This document shows, piece by piece, positions 36,388 to 46,033 of a stretch of DNA of 64,000 nt. Numbering within the stretch: position 1 is the first letter of the stretch; the number at the start of each line of letters is the position of its first letter. A model generated the notes under the pieces. That model was not told where the DNA came from, did no database searches, and saw only the letters and a list, made by a program, of their open reading frames with translations. A program made the translations under genes and the position numbers. This DNA comes from Candidatus Heimdallarchaeota archaeon LC_3 (GTDB lineage: Archaea > Asgardarchaeota > Heimdallarchaeia > Hodarchaeales > LC-3), in assembly GCA_001940645.1 (NCBI GenBank), contig MDVS01000001.1, forward strand, positions 61,087-125,086. The letters are read 5' to 3'.

Positions 36388-37797
36388 TTACCCTACTCTC
36401 CCTTTTAAAAAAGACTTAATGGCATCTGTCAGTTTATCAAGATCTTCTAGTGAATGTTTTTCACTGACACTGATTACTACTACATCATTCTCTCCATTAT
36501 TAAATATGGATCCAAAATTTTTACCTATGAGTACTTTAATGCTTAATAAGTAATTTTTAAAATCTTCATAGCTTCCTTTAGGCAATTTCAAGAGAATTTC
36601 TTTAAAAAGTGGTTGCGAATGGTAAGGAACCGCGGAGTCACCTAATTTATCTAAAATATATCCCACTCTTCCCATTAAGTGATGAGCTAATTCTTCTAAA
36701 CCTTTAGGACCTAATAATGCTAAATAAGCAGTTGCACTTACTGAAAATAATGCTTCATTTGAACAAATATTGGATGTGGCTTTTTCTCGACGAATATGTT
36801 GTTCACGTGTTTGTAGCGTCATTACATATGCATCTTTAGAACCATCTTTAGTTTTAGTATAGCCAATCACTCTTCCTGGAAGATTTCTGATAAAATTCTT
36901 TTCAGCTTTGGAAGTAAAAATACCCAGTAGCGGACCACCAAAATTAGGCGCATTTCCTAAAGCTTGTCCTTCTCCAACACAAATATCAGCATTAAGATTT
37001 CCAGGAGCTTCGAGAACTGCTAAAGATATAGGATCAATTCCTATTACGGCTAATGCATCTAAAGAATGTGTGATATCAATAATTTCTTTTATTTTCTCCT
37101 CAATAACACCAAATAAGTTCGGAGTTTCAATGTAAACACCTACAACATTGTCATTTAATAAAGATTTGAAATTTTTTATATTTATTTGTCCAGTAGAAGG
37201 ATCAAAGGGGATAACTTCAACTGAAATACCTAAGGGTTCAGTATATGTTAACACTGTCTCATAACGTTCTGGCAATATTGTTTGAGCTACTAAAAATAGT
37301 GGATTTGATTTATAATTTTTAATCCGAGCACACATTAATGCAGCTTCCCCTATTGCGGTTGCCCAATCGTATGTAGAGTTATTTGCAGCTTCTAATCCCG
37401 TTAATTCACAAATCATTGATTGATATTCATATAGTGCAGTTAATAGACCCTGACTCATTTCAGGTGCGTAGGGGGTGTAAGAGGTTTTAAACTCAGAACG
37501 ATTTTGGATCTCTTCCACAACAGCAGGAACATAATGATCATATAATCCACTTCCCAAAAAACTAAGAAATTCAGCACCTGATTTATTTTTGCTTAAAATC
37601 GAAAACAAATATCGAAATGCTTCCATTTCTGAATGAGGTTTGGGGAATTCTTCAGGTCTTTCCTGAATTTTTAATTCTGGAGGAATATCGTTAAATAAAT
37701 CTTTTAATGATTGCAAACCTAGCTCTTTAAGCATAGATTGAACAACTTCATCACTGTTTGCACGAAAGGCAAAATGGTTATTTGTTTGACTGGTCAT
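36388..37797 (-). CDS. gcvPA: Glycine dehydrogenase (decarboxylating) subunit 1
   Basis: The 469-residue protein is the N-terminal half of glycine decarboxylase: FLGSGLYDHYVPAVV, the SYTPYAPEMSQG region, a conserved glycine-rich ALGNAPNFGGPLLGIF and TREQHIRREKATSNICSNEA. Subunit 1 lacks the PLP lysine and forms an alpha2beta2 complex with gcvPB. It is the upstream gene of a two-gene operon, with a possible hairpin 47-75 bases before its start. Confidence 0.95.
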   Translation of the reverse strand: MTSQTNNHFAFRANSDEVVQSMLKELGLQSLKDLFNDIPPELKIQERPEEFPKPHSEMEAFRYLFSILSKNKSGAEFLSFLGSGLYDHYVPAVVEEIQNRSEFKTSYTPYAPEMSQGLLTALYEYQSMICELTGLEAANNSTYDWATAIGEAALMCARIKNYKSNPLFLVAQTILPERYETVLTYTEPLGISVEVIPFDPSTGQINIKNFKSLLNDNVVGVYIETPNLFGVIEEKIKEIIDITHSLDALAVIGIDPISLAVLEAPGNLNADICVGEGQALGNAPNFGGPLLGIFTSKAEKNFIRNLPGRVIGYTKTKDGSKDAYVMTLQTREQHIRREKATSNICSNEALFSVSATAYLALLGPKGLEELAHHLMGRVGYILDKLGDSAVPYHSQPLFKEILLKLPKGSYEDFKNYLLSIKVLIGKNFGSIFNNGENDVVVISVSEKHSLEDLDKLTDAIKSFLKGRVG

Positions 37798-37843
37798 GAG
37801 AGATCACAGAAATAAAAAACTGCTTTTGAATACAATTTCTAGG

Positions 37844-37872
37844 AGTAAAAAGAACTTAAGTCAATTTTTACT
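37844..37872 (-). promoter_or_regulatory. Possible hairpin in the leader of gcvPA
   Basis: An 8-base perfect inverted repeat (AGTAAAAA at 37844-37851 and TTTTTACT at 37865-37872) with a 13-base loop lies 47-75 bases upstream of the gcvPA start. It can be lengthened by CTA/TAG with a bulge. It is AT-rich and could be a regulator site or leader structure; the bacterial glycine riboswitch consensus is not evident. Confidence 0.3.
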
Positions 37873-38069
37873 TAGGGCCTTAGTTGTTGAAGTTTTTTCT
37901 TAAACGCAAAATTGTACTGCTTTGATTAGTTTTCTTTAAAATCTCACTAATTATTTCTATAAAATATATTTTAAAAGACCTTGGCTAGTAGAAAAGTAAA
38001 TTAAGGTCCGAAACAGATTGAAATGAGTTGAATGTGTAAAAAAATGGCAAAAAGAATAATATGATTAAT

Positions 38070-38780
38070 TTAGATTCTTTTCATCTTATTACGTCTATTT
38101 TTCTTTGACCAGAAAAAACTCATCCCAATTGCAATTACAACAGGTACAAGGATAAATATTATTGGTGATAGGAAATTTATATCAAAGGTAGCTCCCCCAA
38201 AATCGTCAATCAATATTGGTTCTGCGCTAGCATTTGTAATTTCAAATGTAAGTATTGATGGATCACCAGTAGGTCTAATATCTGAGTTCTTCCAAGCAGG
38301 AAGGCGATATTCTCCATAATCATATGTCACATTCAGACTGGGTAATGCAATTGAGCTAAATGTTTTATTCCCGATACCCATTACAGTAACATTAAAGGTT
38401 TCACGCTCTCCTGGGAGTATAAAATCAAATGTATGACTTGCCCATGTATCATTAAAAGTACCAGGGTTGACATTTGTAATATTCAAAGTATTTTTATCAG
38501 TCTCTTCTGGGATAGTTTGATTAATCATAACATCGGAAACAATAGTGTCTACAATATTATCAATTAAGATAACAATTACAAATTCAGTTCCCACTTCTAA
38601 TTGTTTTGATGCAATCTGTGGAATTCTGTTAACACTAATATGATCATTAACGGCTTGGTTAGAATCTGCATCAACAGTAGTTATTAATGGGAGTTGACTA
38701 ACAGATCCAAATAATAAACCGATAACAAGTAAACTTAAGACAAGAATAGATACAAATGTTAAAAATTTTTGATTCATCAA
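38070..38780 (-). CDS. Membrane-anchored extracellular protein of unknown function
   Basis: The 236-residue protein has an N-terminal hydrophobic signal (about 7-27, ILVLSLLVIGLLFGSV), a roughly 170-residue extracellular beta-rich region containing many possible N-glycosylation Asn-x-Ser/Thr sequons, and a C-terminal membrane helix (IIFILVPVVIAIGMSFFW) followed by basic residues. This is typical of an archaeal surface protein. The repeated FNVTVMG-like strands suggest an Ig-like or CARDB fold, but no family was recognised. Confidence 0.65.
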   Translation of the reverse strand: MMNQKFLTFVSILVLSLLVIGLLFGSVSQLPLITTVDADSNQAVNDHISVNRIPQIASKQLEVGTEFVIVILIDNIVDTIVSDVMINQTIPEETDKNTLNITNVNPGTFNDTWASHTFDFILPGERETFNVTVMGIGNKTFSSIALPSLNVTYDYGEYRLPAWKNSDIRPTGDPSILTFEITNASAEPILIDDFGGATFDINFLSPIIFILVPVVIAIGMSFFWSKKNRRNKMKRI

Positions 38781-39011
38781 ATCGGTCCTCTGAAGAATTT
38801 AGAGTTTCTAAATAAAGATCATTTTAAGTGTTTTCATAAATATTTTTGATGTTATGGTTGTAAAGTCATATTTAGAAATCTAGCAATGTAATCATTCAAT
38901 AATTTTTTTTTTGTTGTTTTACAGGATAAAAATTGAAATAAAGTGTATTTCACCGGTATTAAAGATTATTTTCAAATTTATTTTTCAATAACTCATTTAG
39001 TTAATTAGTAG

Positions 39012-39332
39012 TCAGGGAGATTTTTCATCTTTTTGAATTTCTTTTGAAAATAGAGTATTTTTTACAATTTCATGTCTTTTTTCAAAAGATTCTTGGTTTT
39101 TAACAAAGGCTACTTTATCTGCTTTGTGTTCTTGAAGGGCCAAGCTGATAGCAGGAATTAATGATAATATAAAAAAAATAAACCCTCCAAACATTGCTCC
39201 TAAGCTGGAATTTTCAGAATTATTACCACCAAATAAATAATAACCAGCGACTACACCAACAATAACAAAAATTGGTATATCAGCTAAAACGATAAAAGAT
39301 TTGTATTGCTGAGAGCGATTAGGTTCTGGCAT
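39012..39332 (-). CDS. Small two-helix membrane protein, AtpI-like candidate
   Basis: The 106-residue protein has two membrane helices (about 11-31 and 41-66) and a charged C-terminal tail. The pattern and its position downstream of the ATPase proteolipid gene resemble AtpI/AtpR-type assembly proteins of ATP synthases, but similarity is only in layout. A hypothetical membrane protein is the safe description. Confidence 0.45.
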   Translation of the reverse strand: MPEPNRSQQYKSFIVLADIPIFVIVGVVAGYYLFGGNNSENSSLGAMFGGFIFFILSLIPAISLALQEHKADKVAFVKNQESFEKRHEIVKNTLFSKEIQKDEKSP

Positions 39333-39461
39333 AGCGATCTAAATAAATTAAACAACAAAATAAAAATTATTATGCTAATTTTGTTGTATAGAGAAAATTT
39401 GAAATTTGAATTGTAGGATTAAAAAGAAAACTATTTTTCTTTTAATTTTCAATTATAGAAT

Positions 39462-39836
39462 TTAAGCTATTAATCCGAATAATTGGAACGCGATAACGAA
39501 CCCAAAAATTGCAATACCTTCGATAAATGCTACGAAAATAATAGATCTACCGAAAGTTTCTGGTTTTTCAGTTATAGCTGCAATGGCTGCTGCTGAAGCT
39601 GTTCCAGCACCGATACCAGCACCTAATCCTGCTAATCCAATAGCTAACCCTGCGCCAATAGCTACAAAACCCATTCCTTCATTAGTAATTGCACTAACAC
39701 TTGCAGTTGAAGATACGGCATTTCCAACAGCATTACCTAACTGGTAAGTTAATATACCGAGAATTGTAGCTCCAATAACTACAATGAACTGTATTTTAAG
39801 CATTTTTTTTGTTTTAGAATCCAAAAATTTCACCAT
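39462..39836 (-). CDS. atpK: A/V-type ATP synthase subunit K (c-ring proteolipid)
   Basis: The 124-residue protein ends with the proteolipid hairpin: a Gly/Ala-rich helix (AIGAGLAIGLAGLGAGIGAG), the polar loop ITEKPETFGR, and the ion-binding helix with Glu106 in FIEGIAIFGFVIA. An additional N-terminal hydrophobic segment (about 17-38) makes it longer than the two-helix c subunit; it may be a signal or a third helix. It encodes the rotor ring. Na+ or H+ specificity was not decided. Confidence 0.9.
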   Translation of the reverse strand: MVKFLDSKTKKMLKIQFIVVIGATILGILTYQLGNAVGNAVSSTASVSAITNEGMGFVAIGAGLAIGLAGLGAGIGAGTASAAAIAAITEKPETFGRSIIFVAFIEGIAIFGFVIAFQLFGLIA

Positions 39837-39969
39837 AATTCTATTTTAAGTCAATTTGGCTGTATTTTATATTTTTCTTTATAATTGAGGTTTTATTCTA
39901 AATTTTTAATGTTTTTTTATAAATATTCAAATTAAGTTAGGTTAATCCATATCTATAATTTTTTGTTTG

Positions 39970-41043
39970 TTACCAGATTTGTATCATATCTTTTATTGCA
40001 TCCTGGCTTAAGTTTGATATTTTACCAATTATTATTGCTCGAACATTTTCAAATTCTACACGTTTGAGAATGAAATAGGCATAAAAAGTTCCAAGGTTAA
40101 ATGTTATCCCTCTAAAAGCTTTAATTGCTTGATGAATAACATATTGTTTCATAGCTTGTTCATACAAGCTTAAATTTAGTTCATCACCGGATTCAATTAT
40201 TTCTTGAACTCGATTAGCAAAATCTCTGTAATTAGAGTTATATAAAATATTGATTATATCTAAAGGTTTGGCAGATAGATATAGATCAAAGCTTCCTATT
40301 CTATATTTGATTGGGATTAACCATCTTTGAATGGACTCCCGTTCCATTCCCATCAGCTTACTACGTAAAATGGTTTCAATATTAATTAAATCAATTTCAG
40401 TCCCAATTAAACGCAAAGCAGGTAAGGCTTGTACACCTAAAGAGGCTGCTTCTTTCCAAATTTCTGAGTAATATCCAATATTTATTGCCTGTTCAAGAAC
40501 GGTACTGGTGTTGGTTTGTTCGTAGATGGGAATCGCTTCTAACAAAATCTTTCGAATTTTCCATTCTGGAATGACATCAATAATTTGTGTTAAATTATTG
40601 TAATCCATTAGACGATTTAATGTATCCATTTCCTCAATGTTAGGGGATCGAACATAGGATTTAAATTCTTTTTTTTCTAAATTCAAGTGTTTAGATCTAA
40701 TTATTACTTTTAATGAATCATAATAAAATTTTTTACAAAATTTATAAGCAAATTTCTGGGCAATACGAGGAAGATGTTTAGTTAAATCAATGATGTGTTT
40801 TTGGAAGTCATCAGTCATTAAACCATCAATTTCTTGACTTGTAATTGGTTCTTTTTGCTCTATCAATTTTTGAGTTAATCCAATCTCACCATAAGTAGTA
40901 TTACTTAAGTTTCTAGCAATTTCTTCAACATTTGATGTTTTAATTAACCGGTCATAATCACCAAATTGAAGTAATTTTGCTTTTTTTGCAACGACTTTCA
41001 CGTTAAAATAAGCATAATTTATTGGATCTTTAATAAATGACAT
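39970..41043 (-). CDS. atpC: A/V-type ATP synthase subunit C (d-like)
   Basis: The 357-residue all-helical protein has the AtpC/VMA6 pattern: NYAYFNVKVVAKKAKLL at the N-terminus, ARNLSNTTYGE, and a C-terminal IKAFRGITFNLGTFYAYFIL, RVEFENVRAIIIGKISNLS. The RVEFENVRAII segment is conserved across the family. It couples the central stalk to the c-ring. It lies 50 bases after subunit I and 133 before subunit K. Confidence 0.92.
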   Translation of the reverse strand: MSFIKDPINYAYFNVKVVAKKAKLLQFGDYDRLIKTSNVEEIARNLSNTTYGEIGLTQKLIEQKEPITSQEIDGLMTDDFQKHIIDLTKHLPRIAQKFAYKFCKKFYYDSLKVIIRSKHLNLEKKEFKSYVRSPNIEEMDTLNRLMDYNNLTQIIDVIPEWKIRKILLEAIPIYEQTNTSTVLEQAINIGYYSEIWKEAASLGVQALPALRLIGTEIDLINIETILRSKLMGMERESIQRWLIPIKYRIGSFDLYLSAKPLDIINILYNSNYRDFANRVQEIIESGDELNLSLYEQAMKQYVIHQAIKAFRGITFNLGTFYAYFILKRVEFENVRAIIIGKISNLSQDAIKDMIQIW

Positions 41044-41093
41044 TCAATTTTTCCTCTAAATTGTAAGAATTAAATGATTTAATGATTGATTAA

Positions 41094-43301
41094 TTAAGAA
41101 GTGATATTTACTAATACTTTGGTTAATTCATCAATACTAGAAGGTTCGGTGAACTTTCTTATTGCTCTAAATGCATTAAATTGATGTCCACCGCCTTGGT
41201 AATGCATTTTTGAGAACCATTCTACCCAATGAAGACGTATAGATTGAATCGTTGTTATAAGAAATTCTAAACTCATAACTATAGTTGCTCCTAATAGTAG
41301 AGTGAAGAACAATGGGAAATATTGTGTGATTAAAGTAATAAGATTAGGAATAGAATTTACAACTAAATCTTGAATTGCTTCAAACATTGAAGGGAATTCT
41401 CCGTGAACTCCATGTTCGAATATTCCTTCATCGTGGCTAGGTAATACTCCAAACAAAGAGGAAAATAATCTAGCTAAAATTCCATGTACAATAAATACTG
41501 CAAATAGACGAGCATAACTTACTGAATTACTTAACAATGTTAGTAAGAAGTCAATAGCTTCGGATACACCATTCATCTTTTCAGAAAAAGACATGTATGC
41601 GAAAAACACTATAAAAATAAGTATCATAGGTCCTGAAACTAATAAAGCACTCGGAAGTTTAATTAAAGCATTTTCATTATAGCCTAATATTGGGACAATA
41701 GAAATATCAAAAGACCCAGATTGTGTCGAAAACCATGCGCTAAAATCTAGACCATAAGTAAAAACTAATAGTATGGCTAACGTGTATCCTACAAATAAAG
41801 CAACTGGGAAAAAGAGCATTTTGACCTTCTCGTTGTGTTTCCACATCCCGATAGACATTAAAGCTAATCCTGAAAGGATATGAATATTTCCTACTAAGAA
41901 AGATAACTGTAATAATGCAAATTGACCTGAAGCACCTCCGAATTGATGGATAGAAGGTAATTCTGGACTGAACCATAATGCTGGTATTGGACTAAGTTCT
42001 CCTTCTAGGCCAAGAAACGAACCAAACATTAATCCAAAAAACATTGCAGATATTGCAAATGCTAATAAAATTCCTTTTGCTTGAGCTAATAATCCTTTTA
42101 ATCCACCTTGATTTGGATCGAATCTAAAACCTAAAATAGCTAAAGTAAGTACCAATAGACTATGTCCAACATCTCCAAACATTATTCCGAAAAATAATGG
42201 AAATGTGAACATCATTAGGAGTGTAGGATCCCAATCATGTTTGTAAGTAGGAGCGCCGAAAGCATATACTAAGGATTCAAATGGTTTTGCCAATTTGTTA
42301 TTTTCTAATAATGTAGGATATTCTTCATGGGCGAAATGTGGATCCTCAAATGTTACTAACGAATCAGGATCAATAGCTAGTACTATATTCTCAATAATTT
42401 GTTTCTGTTTTGTTGGTACGAACGCCCATAACTCGACAGTATAATCTGTTCGTCTAAATTTTTTACGAGCATCTAATCGTTCCTTTTCAATATTAAGTTG
42501 TTCATAAATTGAAACTAAGATATTTTGGTGTTTTTTTGCTAATCCTATTCTGTGGTTTTCCCATTCCTCAAGTTCTGCTTCCTTTTCACCAATTTTCTTT
42601 TCTGTAGATGCCAAGACTTGGTTTGGATCACCAGTAATATTTTTTGGTATTTCAAATTCTGAAAAACCAAAGGATGTTAAAATTCTTGTGAGATCAGACT
42701 CGAATTTTTTTATAACACCCACAACGACAACATTTTCTGTTTTACTAAATGATGCAGCTGATAAGAAATATTGATCCTCTGTTAATTCTTTTACATTCCA
42801 GTCTAATCTGGATATCCTATCACTTTTTACGAGTCCACTTACTAGATAGAAATGCGAACCTTCGTGTAATAGATCAAATGTTAATCCTAAGGGTTTTAAA
42901 CGCTCTGCAATGTCTTTTATTGTTTTTAAATCTGCCATTTCACTTGCGATCTTGCTATTATTGTTACGGAATTTTTCAATATCAGGAAAAATATTTTCAA
43001 GAAATCCTGATAATTCTCCGACAAGATCCTGTAAACTATCTTCAGAAAACTGTTTTCTTTCAGATAATAAGGTTTTTTCAGGAGTTATACTTAAAGTATC
43101 TAACGCTGAAGATACATTTGATAATAACGCTAATATTTCGCTTTCATGCTTTGAATCAGAAGAAACAAATCCTGCGGATCCTTTTTGTTCAACATCTATG
43201 AGTTCGATAGTTGAGTAGTCATTGAGAGCTCTGACCATTTTACGTTCTAAACGTGTTTTGGTTGTAATTTTGACTACTTCGATATTTGCTGGAGCTAGCA
43301 T
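41094..43301 (-). CDS. atpI: A/V-type ATP synthase subunit I (a-like, ion channel)
   Basis: The roughly 735-residue protein has an N-terminal cytosolic half (MLAPANIEVVKITT, coiled coil, ferredoxin-like subdomains) and a C-terminal membrane half with about seven helices, including MMFTFPLFFGIMFGDVGHSLLV, NSVSYARLFAVFIVHGIL with the essential Arg, and a C-terminal GGGHQFNAFRAIRKF. This is the stator a/I subunit that forms the ion path. The start is taken as ATG 43301; a longer TTG-initiated frame runs to 43337. It is the upstream gene of the I-C-K set. Confidence 0.93.
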   Translation of the reverse strand: MLAPANIEVVKITTKTRLERKMVRALNDYSTIELIDVEQKGSAGFVSSDSKHESEILALLSNVSSALDTLSITPEKTLLSERKQFSEDSLQDLVGELSGFLENIFPDIEKFRNNNSKIASEMADLKTIKDIAERLKPLGLTFDLLHEGSHFYLVSGLVKSDRISRLDWNVKELTEDQYFLSAASFSKTENVVVVGVIKKFESDLTRILTSFGFSEFEIPKNITGDPNQVLASTEKKIGEKEAELEEWENHRIGLAKKHQNILVSIYEQLNIEKERLDARKKFRRTDYTVELWAFVPTKQKQIIENIVLAIDPDSLVTFEDPHFAHEEYPTLLENNKLAKPFESLVYAFGAPTYKHDWDPTLLMMFTFPLFFGIMFGDVGHSLLVLTLAILGFRFDPNQGGLKGLLAQAKGILLAFAISAMFFGLMFGSFLGLEGELSPIPALWFSPELPSIHQFGGASGQFALLQLSFLVGNIHILSGLALMSIGMWKHNEKVKMLFFPVALFVGYTLAILLVFTYGLDFSAWFSTQSGSFDISIVPILGYNENALIKLPSALLVSGPMILIFIVFFAYMSFSEKMNGVSEAIDFLLTLLSNSVSYARLFAVFIVHGILARLFSSLFGVLPSHDEGIFEHGVHGEFPSMFEAIQDLVVNSIPNLITLITQYFPLFFTLLLGATIVMSLEFLITTIQSIRLHWVEWFSKMHYQGGGHQFNAFRAIRKFTEPSSIDELTKVLVNITS

Positions 43302-43337
43302 ATCATCCACGTCGAAAAATAAATTTTTAATAAACAA

Positions 43338-43659
43338 ATAGTAAGATTATGACTTTATTTTTGAAATAAAGAAGTTATTTGCCTTAATTTTCTTCTTTAA
43401 TACTAAATTAACTATTTTATTATATTATTTAATTGTTTTAGATGAAAAAAACCTTTAAAGAAATTACAATAATCAGAAAACCACCACTTATCCAAAATGG
43501 TAAAGGTGTTAATATTATTAAATCACATATCTTTAATTTTGTTAACAATTTATTTTATAGTAAAATTCCTAATAATTTGTTTAACTGATTAGTTTTACTC
43601 ATTAAAAGGAATACTATTTAACAAAATTTAATTCTTATAAAATTACTGGGTCTGGACTA
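43338..43659. other. Divergent intergenic region, no gene seen
   Basis: About 320 AT-rich bases separate atpI (minus) and the next plus-strand gene. I see no RNA gene or coding frame; it probably holds both promoters. Confidence 0.45.
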
Positions 43660-44448
43660 ATGGAATCAAATCCATACAAAGATACTGCTTACAGGGGTTT
43701 ACTATATACTGCAGTTACTGATACAGGACCTAAAGTTATATATAATCTTACACAGCTCGATGAGGATCATACATTCCCACTTTCCGTTCAAGCTTTTACT
43801 CTATTAGGACTTGGTAGCGGTTCAAGGACAGCGGGAAGTTGGATGGAGTATTGCTATGGACCATTACCGTTTCCCACAGGCAGACCATTAAACACCATGA
43901 TATTTTCATTCCTTGTAGAAGGATCTGATTCAATGGATGAGCGTGTTAAGAAAGCAGGTCGTTCAGCTGCTTTAGTTATACTAGTTACTAAACAATTTAA
44001 AGAATATGATAAATTAAGAGATTATCTTAATGAATATCTCCCTAAATGGATTAAGGATCATAAATCTCTAAAAGAAAAGCATTTTAAACAGCTTAATAAT
44101 GTGATTGAAGGAAAGGCATTTTTTAAGCTAAATTTGCAAGATTCTGGTATTGAAGTAGCTGAATCTATGAAAATTACTACCCATGATGAATCAACCACAG
44201 AAGTTTCTGACACCAAAGATAATGGTTTAAAAAAAGTAAAGAATAAATTTCTCTTTATGGAAAAGCTTCTTGAGTTAGATAATCTTTCGAAATCTCTTTT
44301 GATTCTTTATCAAACTACTCAGAACCCTACAATAACTGAGTTAACCAAAATCTCTGGCTCGTCAAGGATTATGACTTCGTTTTCTTTAAGAAAATATGTT
44401 AAAAATGGAATTGTTGAACTTAATGGAGATAACATTCGATTTCTGTAA
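43660..44448 (+). CDS. Uncharacterised protein with longin/roadblock-like N-domain and C-terminal winged-helix-like domain
   Basis: The 262-residue protein was not matched to a family. Residues 10-130 read as an alpha/beta domain (YRGLLYTAVTDTGPKVIYNL, then RVKKAGRSAALVILVTKQFK, then LRDYLNEYLPKWI), reminiscent of roadblock/longin-type folds common in Asgard archaea. After a polar linker (about 160-195), residues 200-262 look like a winged helix (LLELDNLSKSLLILYQTTQN, ITELTKISGSSRIMTSF). A small-GTPase-linked regulator or DNA-binding protein would fit, but this is fold-level guesswork. Confidence 0.45.
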   Translation: MESNPYKDTAYRGLLYTAVTDTGPKVIYNLTQLDEDHTFPLSVQAFTLLGLGSGSRTAGSWMEYCYGPLPFPTGRPLNTMIFSFLVEGSDSMDERVKKAGRSAALVILVTKQFKEYDKLRDYLNEYLPKWIKDHKSLKEKHFKQLNNVIEGKAFFKLNLQDSGIEVAESMKITTHDESTTEVSDTKDNGLKKVKNKFLFMEKLLELDNLSKSLLILYQTTQNPTITELTKISGSSRIMTSFSLRKYVKNGIVELNGDNIRFL

Positions 44449-44472
44449 ACCATTTCAGGGTAAATTCTTTTT

Positions 44473-45807
44473 TTAGTCATGTAGACCTAAAGTTGCTAGA
44501 TCCATTTGAAAGCCAAAGCGCAATTCTGAATTAAAATCAAAAAAGACCTTAATTCTTTGGGCAAACTTTTCACTCAAATTACTTTCAAACCAACCCGTTT
44601 TTCGTCCCAATTCTAATTGGAAGAACGCTTGCTGCATCCCAGCTTTAACACGTTCACTATTTGCAAGATTAATCATTTTTGTAACTTTAGGATGACGAGT
44701 AATGTCCCAACCAGGTCGATTATCGCCTTGAAAACTTGCATATCGACTTGAGATCCAATCGTCGAGTCTGCCTGAGTAGTTTCCAGGTTTAATCCATAAC
44801 GGATCAAATAATCCAAAATCTATCTCCTGAATGCTTCTGGATCCATCATCAAGGTTGTGAATTAAATAGTTACCTAGATGTCTATCCCAACTACCACTAC
44901 ATACATCAAACACAAGCATTTTCCCTAACATTTCAGGATTTTCTTCAGCTACTTTCTTAATGTCATATTCAGAAGCATTACTTAGAGGTTTACTTTCTGG
45001 AGTTAAATCTTCAATAAAAACAGGACATTTTTCTCCAAATTGATCAATTATTTTATCTTCTCCTCCTTTTAGAATTATTGCATTTTGAGGGACGTCAGCT
45101 TTTAAGAAATTTCCTAAAAGGATAACTTCTATTTCTCTATCTACAGCTCCTCCATATTCTGGATCTGCAAGGGATTTAATTAACATTCCTGTTCCTTTAT
45201 TAATAGCCTCTTCCTCATCTTCACCAGTATCTAAGAAAGAGAAGAATAAATAAGTAAAATTTGCTGCAGAATCAGTTGGAATTTGATAGAGCAAGTAAGG
45301 TGTTTGGGTACCTGCATCCTCAGGTAAAACCAAGTGTTTAAAACGAAAAAAGAATTCTAATGCTTGCTTGTAATATTCCCAATTCTTCTCACCTCGTGTA
45401 AGAATAAGGAAGGGACCTAATCTAGCTCTTGTTAATTTGCTTTTTTTTATTGTTTCTAGTTCTTTTTTGGTTAAATATTCTGATTTGAGAAATATTCCAA
45501 AACTTTCATTTGGTGATTCTGGTAACCATTTTAGCGTTCTGTTAAGAATATGCTTTATAATTGATGTTTTATCTTTGAAGCTATTAATGAGTTCATCTAT
45601 ATTTTTGCCTACTTTATTAACGGTAATTCTTCTTTTTTTGGGAAAAATTTCATAATCATCATTTTGTAGGTCTTTCCAATTAGTTTTCCCTGCAGGTTGA
45701 ATCATATCCCAAACAGAAATTACATGGGATTGACTGTATTCATCAAATTTCCAACTAAATTTAGAATCAGGTATGTGAGATGAATCTATATTGTTATTAA
45801 TTGTCAT
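44473..45807 (-). CDS. PI3/4-kinase-like or HipA-like protein kinase homologue, uncharacterised
   Basis: The 444-residue protein contains, near residues 300-330, a catalytic-loop-like GSWDRHLGNYLI followed by an IQEIDFGLFDP metal-binding motif. The order D-R-H-x-G-N then I-D-F-G matches phosphatidylinositol 3/4-kinases and HipA/fragmin-kinase-like families rather than ordinary protein kinases. The N-terminal half has Lys residues and a LGPFLILTRG stretch but no clear P-loop. Substrate is unknown, so this may be a lipid or protein kinase. It is divergent from the PAP2 gene. Confidence 0.5.
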   Translation of the reverse strand: MTINNNIDSSHIPDSKFSWKFDEYSQSHVISVWDMIQPAGKTNWKDLQNDDYEIFPKKRRITVNKVGKNIDELINSFKDKTSIIKHILNRTLKWLPESPNESFGIFLKSEYLTKKELETIKKSKLTRARLGPFLILTRGEKNWEYYKQALEFFFRFKHLVLPEDAGTQTPYLLYQIPTDSAANFTYLFFSFLDTGEDEEEAINKGTGMLIKSLADPEYGGAVDREIEVILLGNFLKADVPQNAIILKGGEDKIIDQFGEKCPVFIEDLTPESKPLSNASEYDIKKVAEENPEMLGKMLVFDVCSGSWDRHLGNYLIHNLDDGSRSIQEIDFGLFDPLWIKPGNYSGRLDDWISSRYASFQGDNRPGWDITRHPKVTKMINLANSERVKAGMQQAFFQLELGRKTGWFESNLSEKFAQRIKVFFDFNSELRFGFQMDLATLGLHD

Positions 45808-46033
45808 TTATAAATCCTGTATCTATATTAGTTATGGAAAGAATTCAATAAGCACAAATAAAAATTAATAATTTTTGTAATTTATTATTGTTCTAATATA
45901 TTTGTTTAATGATTTTTTGACAATAGAACAACTACTTTTATAGGATATAGGTTCTGCCGTCACATTGGATCTTAATCAACTTATAATATCTTGAATATTT
46001 CAGTAATTTTCGTTGAGCAGAGGAAAATAAATC

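Noticed and set aside
42749..43218. Two long plus-strand frames inside atpI
   Set aside because: They are antisense to a well-conserved subunit I gene and have no independent signal.
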